A program made the position numbers and the translations under genes. Positions 26,471 through 34,666 of a stretch of 64,000 nucleotides of DNA are shown here, one piece after another. A model generated the notes under the pieces. That model was given only the letters and a program-made list of their open reading frames with translations. It searched no databases and had not been told where the DNA came from. The stretch is from assembly GCA_002749285.1 (NCBI GenBank), contig PDPR01000012.1, positions 1 to 64,000 of the forward strand. Reading direction: 5' to 3'. Every line of letters starts with the position of its first letter. Position 1 is the first letter of the stretch. The DNA is from Maribacter sp. (GTDB lineage: Bacteria; Bacteroidota; Bacteroidia; Flavobacteriales; Flavobacteriaceae).

Positions 26471-27717
26471 TGTTCGCTGAGATCATCACTATAGGGGATG
26501 AGATTCTTATTGGTCAAATCGTCGATACGAATTCTGTGTTTATTGCTAAGGAGCTCAACAAGATAGGCGTGTCGGTCTATCAGATTACCTCTGTCCAAGA
26601 CGACCGTGAGCATATCCTAAGCGTATTGGCCGAGGCAAGTAAGAGGGTGCAGCTGGTGATTGTTACAGGAGGGTTGGGGCCAACCAAGGATGATATTACC
26701 AAAAATACTTTTTGTGAGTTCTTCAATGATAAGCTGGTGCAGGATGATGCTGTTCTTCGACAGGTAGAGGAACTGTTCGCAAGCTTCACCTCGGAACCCA
26801 TTACAGAGGTTAATCGACAACAGGCCCTAGTGCCTTCGAAAGCAACCGTGCTGCACAACACCAATGGCACCGCACCCGGTATGTGGATGCTATCCGACGG
26901 AGTCGTGTTCGTTTCCCTTCCAGGCGTACCCTTCGAAATGGAAGGGCTCATGACCAATAAGGTAATACCGAAGATAGCCAAGGATTTTAAAAGGCCTTAT
27001 ATACTTCATAGGACATTGGTTACTTATGGAATGGGTGAAAGTGCCTTGGCCGGGAAAATCGAGGAATGGGAAGACAACCTCCCTTCATTTATCAAGTTGG
27101 CCTATTTGCCCAATTTAGGGAAAGTCAGGTTGCGTTTAAGTGCAAAAGGGTATGACAGGCAAACTTTGGTCAATGCCGTTGAAGATCAGATTGGTAAATT
27201 GCAGCCGTTGATCGGCGATATAATATATGGTACCGAGGATGGGGAAACCTTGGAGGAATTGGTAGCGGGATTGTTCACTGCCAAGAAAATGACCTTGGCT
27301 ACGGCGGAAAGTTGTACGGGCGGGAAAATAGCAGAACGTATTACGGCTTTGTCCGGGGCTTCCGCTTATTACAAGGGAAGTGTCGTTAGCTATGCCACCG
27401 AAGCAAAAATCAATGTACTTCAAGTGCCAAAGGTATTGGTAGAAAAACATTCAGTGGTCAGTGCAGAGGTGGCGAGATCAATGGCTTTGAACGTGAAATC
27501 TTTATTGGATACCGATTTTGCAGTAGCCACTACAGGAAATGCCGGGCCAACCAAAGGGGATTCAGATGCTGAGGTCGGAACGGTATATATCGCAGTCGCA
27601 ACACCCGAAGAGGTGATCGTGGATAAGTTCATGTTTGGGAAACAGCGGGCAAGGGTTGTTCAAAAGGCTGTAAATAAGTCTTTTGAGCTACTTCAAAAAG
27701 AAATTGCAAAAATCTGA
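26470..27717 (+). CDS. cinA: Competence/damage-inducible protein A (nicotinamide-nucleotide amidase)
   Basis: 415 residues with both family domains. The N-terminal MoCF-like domain ([41 protein letters not shown]) is about 1-170 and functions as an ADP-ribose pyrophosphatase. The C-terminal CinA domain ([30 protein letters not shown]) is a nicotinamide-mononucleotide deamidase that recycles NMN. Both are cytoplasmic. It overlaps the Hpt gene by one base and ends 32 bases before the -7 box of the ribosomal gene cluster. Confidence 0.96.
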   Translation: MFAEIITIGDEILIGQIVDTNSVFIAKELNKIGVSVYQITSVQDDREHILSVLAEASKRVQLVIVTGGLGPTKDDITKNTFCEFFNDKLVQDDAVLRQVEELFASFTSEPITEVNRQQALVPSKATVLHNTNGTAPGMWMLSDGVVFVSLPGVPFEMEGLMTNKVIPKIAKDFKRPYILHRTLVTYGMGESALAGKIEEWEDNLPSFIKLAYLPNLGKVRLRLSAKGYDRQTLVNAVEDQIGKLQPLIGDIIYGTEDGETLEELVAGLFTAKKMTLATAESCTGGKIAERITALSGASAYYKGSVVSYATEAKINVLQVPKVLVEKHSVVSAEVARSMALNVKSLLDTDFAVATTGNAGPTKGDSDAEVGTVYIAVATPEEVIVDKFMFGKQRARVVQKAVNKSFELLQKEIAKI

Positions 27718-27725
27718 ACAAGAAT

Positions 27726-27757
27726 TTTGCCCGTCACATAAAAATGATATAAATTTG
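27726..27757 (+). promoter_or_regulatory. Ribosomal-cluster promoter: TTTG, 20-bp spacer, TAAATTTG
   Basis: The best-fitting promoter in the window: -33 TTTG (27726-27729), exactly 20 bases, then -7 TAAATTTG (27750-27757, a full match to TAnnTTTG). It precedes rpmB, rpmG and DUF4295 with a leader of about 25 bases. Confidence 0.75.
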
Positions 27758-27787
27758 CAGCCTGTTTAAAATGAAAAATTAGACTCA

Positions 27788-28024
27788 ATGTCAAAAGTTT
27801 GTGAAATTACGGGAAAGAGGGCGATGTTTGGAAACAATGTATCGTTTTCTGTCAATAAGACAAGAAGAAGGTTTAATGTAAACCTTTCCAAAAAGCGCTT
27901 TTACATTCCTGAAGAAGATCGTTGGGTTACGTTAAAGGTATCGGCCAAGGCGTTGAAAAGCATTAATAAGAAAGGTATTTCCGCCGTTTTGAAAGAAGCT
28001 AAAGCACAAGGGTTCGTAAAATAA
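27788..28024 (+). CDS. rpmB: Ribosomal protein bL28
   Basis: 78 residues, normal for bL28: begins with the signature MSKVCEITGKRAMFGNNVSFSVNKTRRRFNVNL, with the family cysteine and basic stretch present. It binds 23S rRNA in the large subunit. First gene of the rpmB-rpmG-DUF4295 cluster, a Bacteroidota arrangement that continues with ftsY. Confidence 0.98.
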   Translation: MSKVCEITGKRAMFGNNVSFSVNKTRRRFNVNLSKKRFYIPEEDRWVTLKVSAKALKSINKKGISAVLKEAKAQGFVK

Positions 28025-28044
28025 TCCTAAAAAGATAGATTATA

Positions 28045-28227
28045 ATGGCAAAAAAAGGAAATAGGGTCCAAGTTATATTGGAGTGTACGGAACATAAAGA
28101 ATCCGGACAACCAGGAACCTCTAGGTATATTACCACGAAAAACAAAAAGAACACTCCTGAAAGGATGGAAATAAAGAAATTCAATCCAATCCTTAAAAGA
28201 ATGACTGTTCATAAAGAAATTAAGTAA
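28045..28227 (+). CDS. rpmG: Ribosomal protein bL33
   Basis: 60 residues, starting [42 protein letters not shown] and ending in a lysine-rich tail. Only one cysteine is visible, so this is the zinc-free form of bL33. Large-subunit protein near the E site. It follows rpmB after 20 bases. Confidence 0.97.
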   Translation: MAKKGNRVQVILECTEHKESGQPGTSRYITTKNKKNTPERMEIKKFNPILKRMTVHKEIK

Positions 28228-28274
28228 TTAAGATATTCCCACTTTAGTGGAAATGTCAAATAACGCATAAGGTA

Positions 28275-28427
28275 ATGGCAAAGAAGACAGTAGCAAGTTT
28301 ACAAACAAGTTCAAAAAGGTTGACCAAGGCGATAAAAATGGTCAAGTCCCCCAAAAGTGGGGCATACACATTTAAAGAGTCCGTTATGGCCCCGGAAGCT
28401 GTCAATGAATGGTTTGCTAAAAAATAG
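28275..28427 (+). CDS. DUF4295 small basic protein
   Basis: 50 residues (below the ORF-track limit): starts MAKKTVASLQTSSKRLTKAIK and ends EAVNEWFAKK. Placed 47 bases after rpmG. DUF4295 is a small, basic, Bacteroidota-restricted protein that is regularly encoded beside bL33, which suggests a ribosome-related role; that is an inference from neighbourhood. A terminator follows. Confidence 0.9.
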   Translation: MAKKTVASLQTSSKRLTKAIKMVKSPKSGAYTFKESVMAPEAVNEWFAKK

Positions 28428-28448
28428 ATAATTGATTCATTCAATTCG

Positions 28449-28481
28449 TAAAAGCTCCTTTTGAAATAAAGGAGCTTTTTT
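28449..28481 (+). terminator. Intrinsic terminator after DUF4295
   Basis: AAAGCTCCTT pairs with AAGGAGCTTT across an eight-base loop and is followed by T. Confidence 0.88.
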
Positions 28482-28487
28482 ATTTTA

Positions 28488-28495
28488 TATCTTTG
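28488..28495 (+). promoter_or_regulatory. -7 box TATCTTTG for ftsY
   Basis: TATCTTTG (TAnnTTTG), 20 bases before the ftsY ATG and directly after the preceding terminator; a TTTG lies 24 bases upstream inside that hairpin. Confidence 0.5.
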
Positions 28496-28515
28496 GCAAA
28501 AATCGTTCAGGTATT

Positions 28516-29472
28516 ATGAGTTTATTCAAAAAGATATTTTCCCCACAGAAGAAGGAGTCCTTGGATAAAGGATTGGAGAAGACCAAGACCTCTTTTTTCT
28601 CAAAGTTAAGCAAGGCTGTTGCCGGAAAGGCCAAGGTCGATGACGACGTGCTCGATAATCTCGAGGAGGTTTTGGTATCTTCCGATGTGGGTGTTGATAC
28701 CACGTTAAAGATCATTGGTCGTATCGAAGCTCGTGTTGCCAAGGATAAATATATGGGTACCGACGAGTTGAATACAATTCTAAGGGAGGAAATTGCAGGA
28801 CTACTTTCGGAGACCCATGTTGGTGAGGAAACCGAATATAGTATCCCAAAAGATAAAAGGCCCTATGTAGTTATGGTTGTCGGTGTCAATGGGGTGGGTA
28901 AAACCACCACCATAGGTAAATTGGCCTATCAATTCAAGAAACAAGGACTCAAAGTAGTTCTGGGTGCCTCCGATACCTTTAGGGCGGCCGCAATAGATCA
29001 ATTACAGGTCTGGGCCGATAGGGTCGATGTGCCTATAGTAAAGCAGAAAATGGGCAGTGATCCCGCTTCTGTCGCTTTTGATACCTTGAGTTCTGCAGTG
29101 ACGCAAGATGCCGATGTGGTGATTATCGATACTGCAGGCAGATTACACAATAAGGTGAATTTAATGAATGAGTTGACCAAGGTAAAACGTGTAATGCAAA
29201 AAGTGGTAGAGGATACCCCACATGATGTTTTATTGGTGTTGGATGGTTCAACCGGTCAGAATGCCTTTGAGCAGGCCAAACAATTCACCAAGGCCACTGA
29301 GGTTACTTCCTTGGCCGTTACCAAATTGGATGGTACGGCTAAAGGCGGAGTGGTCATAGGTATATCCGATCAGTTTCAGATTCCGGTAAAATATATTGGG
29401 GTAGGGGAAGGTATGGAAGATCTTCAAGTGTTCAATAAGTACGAATTTGTAGATTCCTTTTTTAATATTTAA
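28516..29472 (+). CDS. ftsY: Signal recognition particle receptor FtsY
   Basis: 318 residues: an N domain and the SRP GTPase G domain, without the long acidic A domain of E. coli. G1 is GVNGVGKTTTIGKLA, then DTFRAAAIDQL, DTAGR, and TKLDGTAKGG. It docks SRP-ribosome complexes at the membrane. It follows the rpmB cluster as in many Bacteroidota genomes but has its own promoter box after a terminator. Confidence 0.97.
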   Translation: MSLFKKIFSPQKKESLDKGLEKTKTSFFSKLSKAVAGKAKVDDDVLDNLEEVLVSSDVGVDTTLKIIGRIEARVAKDKYMGTDELNTILREEIAGLLSETHVGEETEYSIPKDKRPYVVMVVGVNGVGKTTTIGKLAYQFKKQGLKVVLGASDTFRAAAIDQLQVWADRVDVPIVKQKMGSDPASVAFDTLSSAVTQDADVVIIDTAGRLHNKVNLMNELTKVKRVMQKVVEDTPHDVLLVLDGSTGQNAFEQAKQFTKATEVTSLAVTKLDGTAKGGVVIGISDQFQIPVKYIGVGEGMEDLQVFNKYEFVDSFFNI

Positions 29473-29487
29473 TAATCGGTTACTTCC

Positions 29488-29905
29488 TTATTTTTGTCTA
29501 TACGATAATAGGTTTCGATTGTTGCCTGAATAATCGGATGTCCTGTCGTTTATATCCAATAACCCATTGTCTTTTGTGATACTGGCAGGGTTACCCTTAG
29601 ATTTTTTGGCTGTTGAAAACCAAGTCCATTCCGTATTTTGGTTATGCCCATCGAAGTGTTTTTCAAGGATAATCCTTCCTTATTGGTCACAATGGGGTAA
29701 TCGGTCAGTTCAGTGTTCCAATTTGATTGGATCGTTACTGCTATTTCTTAGGTGCCCCGTTTACATCATTGCGGGGAAATCCGAAATTGTAGGTTTTATG
29801 TTGCATCTGGTTTTGGTTCTGACGCTTGTATTGGGCGAAAAAAACCAAGAATTCGTCTTTAATCACAATAGTTCCTATGTCAAGTTGTATTTTTGAACCC
29901 CATTA
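29488..29905 (-). pseudogene. Probable decayed gene before rimO
   Basis: On the minus strand three successive protein-like segments stand in three frames: an opening piece of about 55 codons to 29741 (WGSKIQLDIGTIVIKDEF... and ...TYNFGFPRNDVNGAPKK, then TAG), a middle piece beginning IAVTIQSNWNTELTDYP, and a last piece 29679-29488 (NQNTEWTWFSTAKKSKG and onward to TAA). The pieces would join through two frameshifts or small deletions into one protein of about 135 residues. I do not recognise the family. The plus-strand ORF of the track in the same place is a shadow. Chance cannot be excluded. Confidence 0.4.
29888..29895 (+). promoter_or_regulatory. -7 box TATTTTTG for rimO
   Basis: TATTTTTG (TAnnTTTG), 17 bases before the rimO ATG. 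Confidence 0.5.
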
Positions 29906-29912
29906 AAAAATT

Positions 29913-31235
29913 ATGCGAACAAAATCACTTAAGAGAAATAAAATCAACGTAGTGACCTTAGGGTGCTCAAAGAATGTGTACGATTCCGAAGTACTCATGG
30001 GGCAATTAAGGGCCAATGACAAGGATGTGGTCCACGAAGAGATGGGGAATATCGTGGTCATCAATACCTGTGGGTTTATTGCCAATGCCAAGGAGGAAAG
30101 TGTGAATACCATTTTGGAATATGTTGGGAAGAAAGAGGCGGGTAAGGTTGATAAGGTTTTTGTGACAGGTTGTTTAAGTGAGCGTTATAAGCCCGATTTG
30201 CAAAAGGAGATTCCCGATGTGGATGAATATTTTGGTACTAGTGAGTTGCCTAACCTGTTAAAGGCCTTGGGGGCTGATTATAAGCATGAATTGATAGGGG
30301 AACGGTTGACCACGACCCCAAAGAACTACGCTTATTTGAAAATAGCCGAAGGATGTGACAGGCCCTGTTCCTTTTGTGCCATTCCATTGATGCGTGGAAA
30401 GCACAAAAGTACACCCATTGAGGAGTTGGTTACGGAATCCCAAAAATTGGCAGCCAAAGGGGTTAAGGAATTGATATTGATCGCCCAGGACTTAACCTAT
30501 TATGGATTGGACCTTTATAGAAAACGAAGTCTGGCAAGGTTATTGGAAGAATTGGTGAAAGTAGAGGGAATCGAATGGATCCGTTTGCATTATGCTTTTC
30601 CAACTGGTTTTCCGATGGATGTACTTGATATCATGAACAAGGAACCTAAGATCTGTAATTATCTGGACATACCCTTACAGCATATTTCCGATAGTATCCT
30701 AAAGAGTATGCGACGTGGGACCACCCAGGAAAAAACCACAAGACTTATAGCGGATTTCAGGAAGTATGTTCCGGATATGGCTATTAGGACTACTTTGATA
30801 GTAGGCTATCCAGGGGAAACCGAGGAAGATTTTGAAACATTGAAAAAATGGGTCGGGGCAATGCGTTTCGAACGCTTGGGTTGTTTTACCTATAGCCATG
30901 AGGAGAATACCCATGCATATAACTTGGTAGATGATGTTCCCGAAGAAGTAAAGCAGGAACGCGCCAATGGGATTATGGAAATCCAATCCCAGATTTCATG
31001 GGAACTGAATCAGGAAAAAATAGGCAAAACGTTCCGATGCATCATCGATCGTAAAGAGGGTAACTATTTTGTGGGTAGAACCGAGTTCGACTCGCCGGAT
31101 GTGGATAATGAAGTGCTTATCGATGCTACTAAATTCTATATGAAGCAAGGGGAATTCGCCCTTGTGAAAATCACGGATGCTGCCGACTTTGACCTTTATG
31201 GGGAACCTGCCCAAACAACAGTAATATCCCAATGA
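29913..31235 (+). CDS. rimO: Ribosomal protein uS12 methylthiotransferase RimO
   Basis: 440 residues, with the three parts of the MiaB/RimO family: an N-terminal UPF0004 domain carrying three cysteines for an auxiliary 4Fe-4S cluster (TLGCSKN, NTCGF, TGCLSERY), a radical-SAM core with CDRPCSFC, and a C-terminal TRAM domain (IDRKEGNYFVGRTEFDSPDVDNEVLI). It methylthiolates an Asp of ribosomal protein S12. A dispersed repeat (copy B) begins 15 bases after its stop. Confidence 0.97.
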   Translation: MRTKSLKRNKINVVTLGCSKNVYDSEVLMGQLRANDKDVVHEEMGNIVVINTCGFIANAKEESVNTILEYVGKKEAGKVDKVFVTGCLSERYKPDLQKEIPDVDEYFGTSELPNLLKALGADYKHELIGERLTTTPKNYAYLKIAEGCDRPCSFCAIPLMRGKHKSTPIEELVTESQKLAAKGVKELILIAQDLTYYGLDLYRKRSLARLLEELVKVEGIEWIRLHYAFPTGFPMDVLDIMNKEPKICNYLDIPLQHISDSILKSMRRGTTQEKTTRLIADFRKYVPDMAIRTTLIVGYPGETEEDFETLKKWVGAMRFERLGCFTYSHEENTHAYNLVDDVPEEVKQERANGIMEIQSQISWELNQEKIGKTFRCIIDRKEGNYFVGRTEFDSPDVDNEVLIDATKFYMKQGEFALVKITDAADFDLYGEPAQTTVISQ

Positions 31236-31250
31236 TAAGTTTAACCTTAA

Positions 31251-31361
31251 TTTAATCGCAGGCAGACCGAAAGGCTTTGGTTTCCTAGGGCTTGCCCCAA
31301 AATGGGAAAAGTTTTTTCGGACGCATACCTCGTATCCTTGGGTCGAGGTTGTTGATTTTAA
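31251..31361 (+). repeat. Dispersed intergenic repeat, copy B
   Basis: Same element as copy A: TTTAATCGCAGG head, AGGGCTTGCCCCAAAAT, AAAAGTTTTTTCGGA, and ACCTCG paired with CGAGGT. It lies 15 bases after rimO, between rimO and the GntP gene. Confidence 0.85.
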
Positions 31362-31436
31362 ATCTTCAATGGTTTAGGCCGTGGGCAATTTAATCCCTAA
31401 TTTTAGGAGAATCAATAACCAACACACACCTTTAGT

Positions 31437-32759
31437 ATGCTATATGTCTTCGCTTTAGTCCTCTCCTTGGTATTTATTATATTGGGAATCGTACGATGGA
31501 AAATCCATCCCTTTTTTGTCCTGCTCATTGCGGCCATTGGTTATGGGTTTGTCACTGGAATGGAAATCTCGGATATATTAACGGCCATCAATGAAGGCTT
31601 TGGTGGACTTATGGGTAAAATCGGACTTATCATTTTTTTTGGGGTCGTTATAGGAACGGTTTTGGAGAAATCCGGTGGTGCAATGGTAATTGCGGAGAGA
31701 ATGATCAATATCATTGGTGAAAAATCGATTCATTTGGCGATGCTGCTCACGGGATATTTAATGTCGATTCCTGTTTTCGCCGATAGTGCCTTTGTCATGA
31801 TGAACTCTTTGAACAAGGCCCTGTCCCAAAGAGCTCAAAAATCATATGCCGGGACATCCGTAGCCTTGGGATTGGGTCTTTTCGCTACCCATGTAATGGT
31901 ACCGCCCACGCCAGGGCCTATTGCCGCAGCAGGAATATTAAAGGCCGATTTGGGCAATGTGATTTTATGGGGTGTTTTGGTTAGTTCCATTGCCTTGGTG
32001 CCAAGCTATTTCTTTGCGACCAGGATTGCCTCCAAGATGGAACTTCCTGTTTTTTTGGAAAATGCCAGGGAAAAAGGATATCGACCCAAACTTTGGGTTT
32101 CACTGTTGTCGATCTTGGTACCTATATTCCTAATCGTATTGAAATCGGTTTTTGATTATCCTGATGCCCATTTAACATCGAACAACCTATATCCTGCAAT
32201 TTCTTTTTTAGGCACCCCCGTTATCGCTTTGTTGATAGGTGTGGCGCTTTCCCTTATGCTTCCAAAGAATCTGGATGGGAAGGTCTATTCGGCTACAGGC
32301 TGGTTTGGAGAGGCCTTGAAGTCCGCTGCCCCGATAATATTGATAACAGGGGCAGGGGGTATATTCGGTAAAATGCTGCAAGGCTCAGGGATTGCGGAAT
32401 TGATTACTGAGAATTTCTCTGATCTGAGTATAGGTCTGTTCCTGCCTTTTTTATTGGCCGCTTGTTTAAAGACCACCCAAGGCTCATCTACGGTGGCATT
32501 GATAACGACAGCATCGATCATAGCGCCGATAATGCCGGCCCTGGGCCTGGATACTACTATGATGGCCACAATGACCGTTTTAGCGATAGGGGCGGGTTCC
32601 TTGGTGGTTTCACATGCCAATGATAGTTTTTTTTGGGTATTTACCCAATTGACAGGTATGGATGTGGAACAAGGGAACAAAACCTTGACATTGGGAACAT
32701 TGATCCTTGGCGTTTCGGCTATTTGTGTTATTTATCTTATCTCGTTTTTTGTCAATTGA
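31437..32759 (+). CDS. GntP family permease (gluconate:H+ symporter type)
   Basis: 440 residues, typical for the family, with about 12-14 membrane segments. Recognised motifs include IPVFADSAFVMMNSLNKAL, ATHVMVPPTPGPIAAAGILKADLG and the C-terminal TVLAIGAGSLVVSHANDSFFWV. GntP proteins import gluconate, D-glycerate or related sugar acids with protons. No kinase or dehydrogenase gene of that pathway is adjacent, so the substrate is open. Monocistronic. Confidence 0.93.
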   Translation: MLYVFALVLSLVFIILGIVRWKIHPFFVLLIAAIGYGFVTGMEISDILTAINEGFGGLMGKIGLIIFFGVVIGTVLEKSGGAMVIAERMINIIGEKSIHLAMLLTGYLMSIPVFADSAFVMMNSLNKALSQRAQKSYAGTSVALGLGLFATHVMVPPTPGPIAAAGILKADLGNVILWGVLVSSIALVPSYFFATRIASKMELPVFLENAREKGYRPKLWVSLLSILVPIFLIVLKSVFDYPDAHLTSNNLYPAISFLGTPVIALLIGVALSLMLPKNLDGKVYSATGWFGEALKSAAPIILITGAGGIFGKMLQGSGIAELITENFSDLSIGLFLPFLLAACLKTTQGSSTVALITTASIIAPIMPALGLDTTMMATMTVLAIGAGSLVVSHANDSFFWVFTQLTGMDVEQGNKTLTLGTLILGVSAICVIYLISFFVN

Positions 32760-32914
32760 TCCAGGCAGTCAACCATAAGGGGAACGTTGGCAAGAAGGAG
32801 CCTTCCATTTTCCCCAGCCTCTGGATAAATATCGTCCACCATGTGAATGATATGGCCAGAACCGTAGGGCCCAACATCGAATGCCAGCGTATTTGCTGTT
32901 TTTTGTTGTGCCAT
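32732..32914 (-). CDS. Possible small protein or N-terminal gene fragment (60 aa)
   Basis: ATG at 32914 to a stop inside the 3' end of the GntP gene (28-base antisense overlap). It reads MAQQKTANTLAFDVGPYGSG, then HIIHMVDDIYPEAGENGRLLLANV, a soluble, protein-like sequence unlike the nearby random ORFs. It may be a true small gene or the retained first exon-like part of a lost larger gene. I do not recognise it. Confidence 0.3.
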   Translation of the reverse strand: MAQQKTANTLAFDVGPYGSGHIIHMVDDIYPEAGENGRLLLANVPLMVDCLDQLTKNEIR

Positions 32915-33059
32915 GTTTCAATTCGGTAATTAAAGCAATGGATAGTGCCAATTTTCCGTAACAACCTATTTTTATGGGTTAAGGGTTGCAGTAATTAACG
33001 TATTTTTAGGAACAAGAAAATCCAAGTGTTTTATCTTTGCCCCTATTTTTAGTGTTTAT
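32760..33059. other. Gap before bshC
   Basis: About 300 bases, partly covered by the minus-strand 60-codon ORF. The remainder holds the -7 box of bshC. No hairpin or repeat was recognised. Confidence 0.4.
33032..33039 (+). promoter_or_regulatory. -7 box TATCTTTG for bshC
   Basis: TATCTTTG (TAnnTTTG) 20 bases before the ATG at 33060. Confidence 0.5.
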
Positions 33060-34664
33060 ATGGATATTGACTTTTTGCCTTTTAAGGATACTGGATATTT
33101 TTCCGATTTAATATGTGACTATATTGATGATAAGGAAGATTTGGGGCCTTTTTATAATCGATATCCGAATATCGGAAACTTTAAGGGGCAACTTGAGGAA
33201 AAGTTGGCCAATTACCCAGAAGGTAATCGGGCGATACTGTCTGATGCGCTCCAAGAACAATATAAGGGGGTTTCGGTTTCCAAGAAGACCAAGGATAATT
33301 TGACACATCTCAAGGAACCCACAACGTTTACCGTTGTCACAGGGCATCAATTGAATTTATTTACGGGCCCCCTCTATTTCCTGTACAAGATAATATCAGC
33401 CATTAACCTGGCCACATCCTTAAAGAAGCAATACCCTGGGTTTTATTTTGTGCCTGTTTATTGGATGGCCACTGAGGACCATGATTTTAAGGAAATCAAT
33501 TATTTTGGTTTCAAGAATAAGAAAATACAATGGAACAGGGATGCTTCCGGTGCGGTAGGCCGACTTGGTACAGAAGGTTTGGAAGAGGTGTATGGGACCT
33601 TTGCCAATGAATTGGGGGGGGGTGGGAATGCGGAAGCCTTAAAGAGCCTTTTTGAAAAAGCATATCTGGAACATACAACCTTGGCCGGTGCAACCCGATA
33701 CCTTGCCAATGAACTTTTTGGGGCATACGGACTCGTAATTGTCGATGGGGATGACAAACGTTTGAAAGAATTATTGGTTCCCTATGCCAAAAAGGATATA
33801 TTCGACAAGGTTTCGTTCAGTGAGGTCACCGAAACAATTTCCCAATTAAGGCAGCTTGCCGGTTCTTATGATATTCAGGTAAATCCTAGGGAGATCAATT
33901 ATTTTTACATAAAGGATACGATTCGGGAGCGTATTGTTGGGGAAAAGGATGGGTTTCATGTCAACAATACCGATATTCGGTTTGGTGGGGAGGCATTGTT
34001 GAAAGAGTTGGAGACTTACCCTGAACGATTTTCACCCAACGTTATCGCCCGACCGTTATATCAAGAGATAATCCTTCCTAATCTGTGTTATATCGGAGGT
34101 GGGGGGGAACTGGCCTATTGGCTCGAATTGAAATCCTGTTTTGAGGCCATGGGGATTACTTTCCCCATTTTATTGCCAAGAAATTCAGCTCTTGTCTTAA
34201 CGGGAAAACAACAAAGGAAATTGGATAAGATGGATCTGTCCGTGAAGGATCTATTTTTAGGACGAAACCATCTTGTCAACAAAAAAATCAGGGAAATCTC
34301 AAATATCGATATTGATTTTTCACCCCAAAGGAAGTTTTTGGAAGAACAGTTCAATACCTTATATGATATAGCCTCACAAACCGATGCTTCTTTTTTGGGA
34401 GCGGTAAAGGCCCAGGAAGTAAAGCAATTGAAGGGCTTGGATGTCTTGGAGGCCCGCTTGCTAAAAGCCCAGAAACGTAGATTGAAGGATGAAACGGAAC
34501 GAATGGTACAAATACAGGACGAACTTTTCCCGGGACAATCGTTGCAAGAAAGAAATCTAAATTTTTCTGAATTATACCTTGAGCATGGGGAAGTGCTGAT
34601 ACCTATGCTGTTAGGAACATTGGATCCATTAAGGCTCGAGTTCACCATACGAACCATTAATTAG
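33060..34664 (+). CDS. bshC: Bacillithiol biosynthesis cysteine-adding enzyme BshC
   Basis: 534 residues, the normal length. The family pattern is clear: MDIDFLPFKDTGYFSDLICDY at the start, TVVTGHQLNLFTGPLYFLYK, VYWMATEDHDFKEINYF and the C-terminal GEVLIPMLLGTLDPLRLEF. BshC adds cysteine to glucosaminyl-malate in the last step of bacillithiol synthesis, which many Bacteroidota use as their low-molecular-weight thiol. bshA and bshB are not in the window. The next gene starts two bases after its stop. Confidence 0.96.
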   Translation: MDIDFLPFKDTGYFSDLICDYIDDKEDLGPFYNRYPNIGNFKGQLEEKLANYPEGNRAILSDALQEQYKGVSVSKKTKDNLTHLKEPTTFTVVTGHQLNLFTGPLYFLYKIISAINLATSLKKQYPGFYFVPVYWMATEDHDFKEINYFGFKNKKIQWNRDASGAVGRLGTEGLEEVYGTFANELGGGGNAEALKSLFEKAYLEHTTLAGATRYLANELFGAYGLVIVDGDDKRLKELLVPYAKKDIFDKVSFSEVTETISQLRQLAGSYDIQVNPREINYFYIKDTIRERIVGEKDGFHVNNTDIRFGGEALLKELETYPERFSPNVIARPLYQEIILPNLCYIGGGGELAYWLELKSCFEAMGITFPILLPRNSALVLTGKQQRKLDKMDLSVKDLFLGRNHLVNKKIREISNIDIDFSPQRKFLEEQFNTLYDIASQTDASFLGAVKAQEVKQLKGLDVLEARLLKAQKRRLKDETERMVQIQDELFPGQSLQERNLNFSELYLEHGEVLIPMLLGTLDPLRLEFTIRTIN

Positions 34665-34666
34665 AT

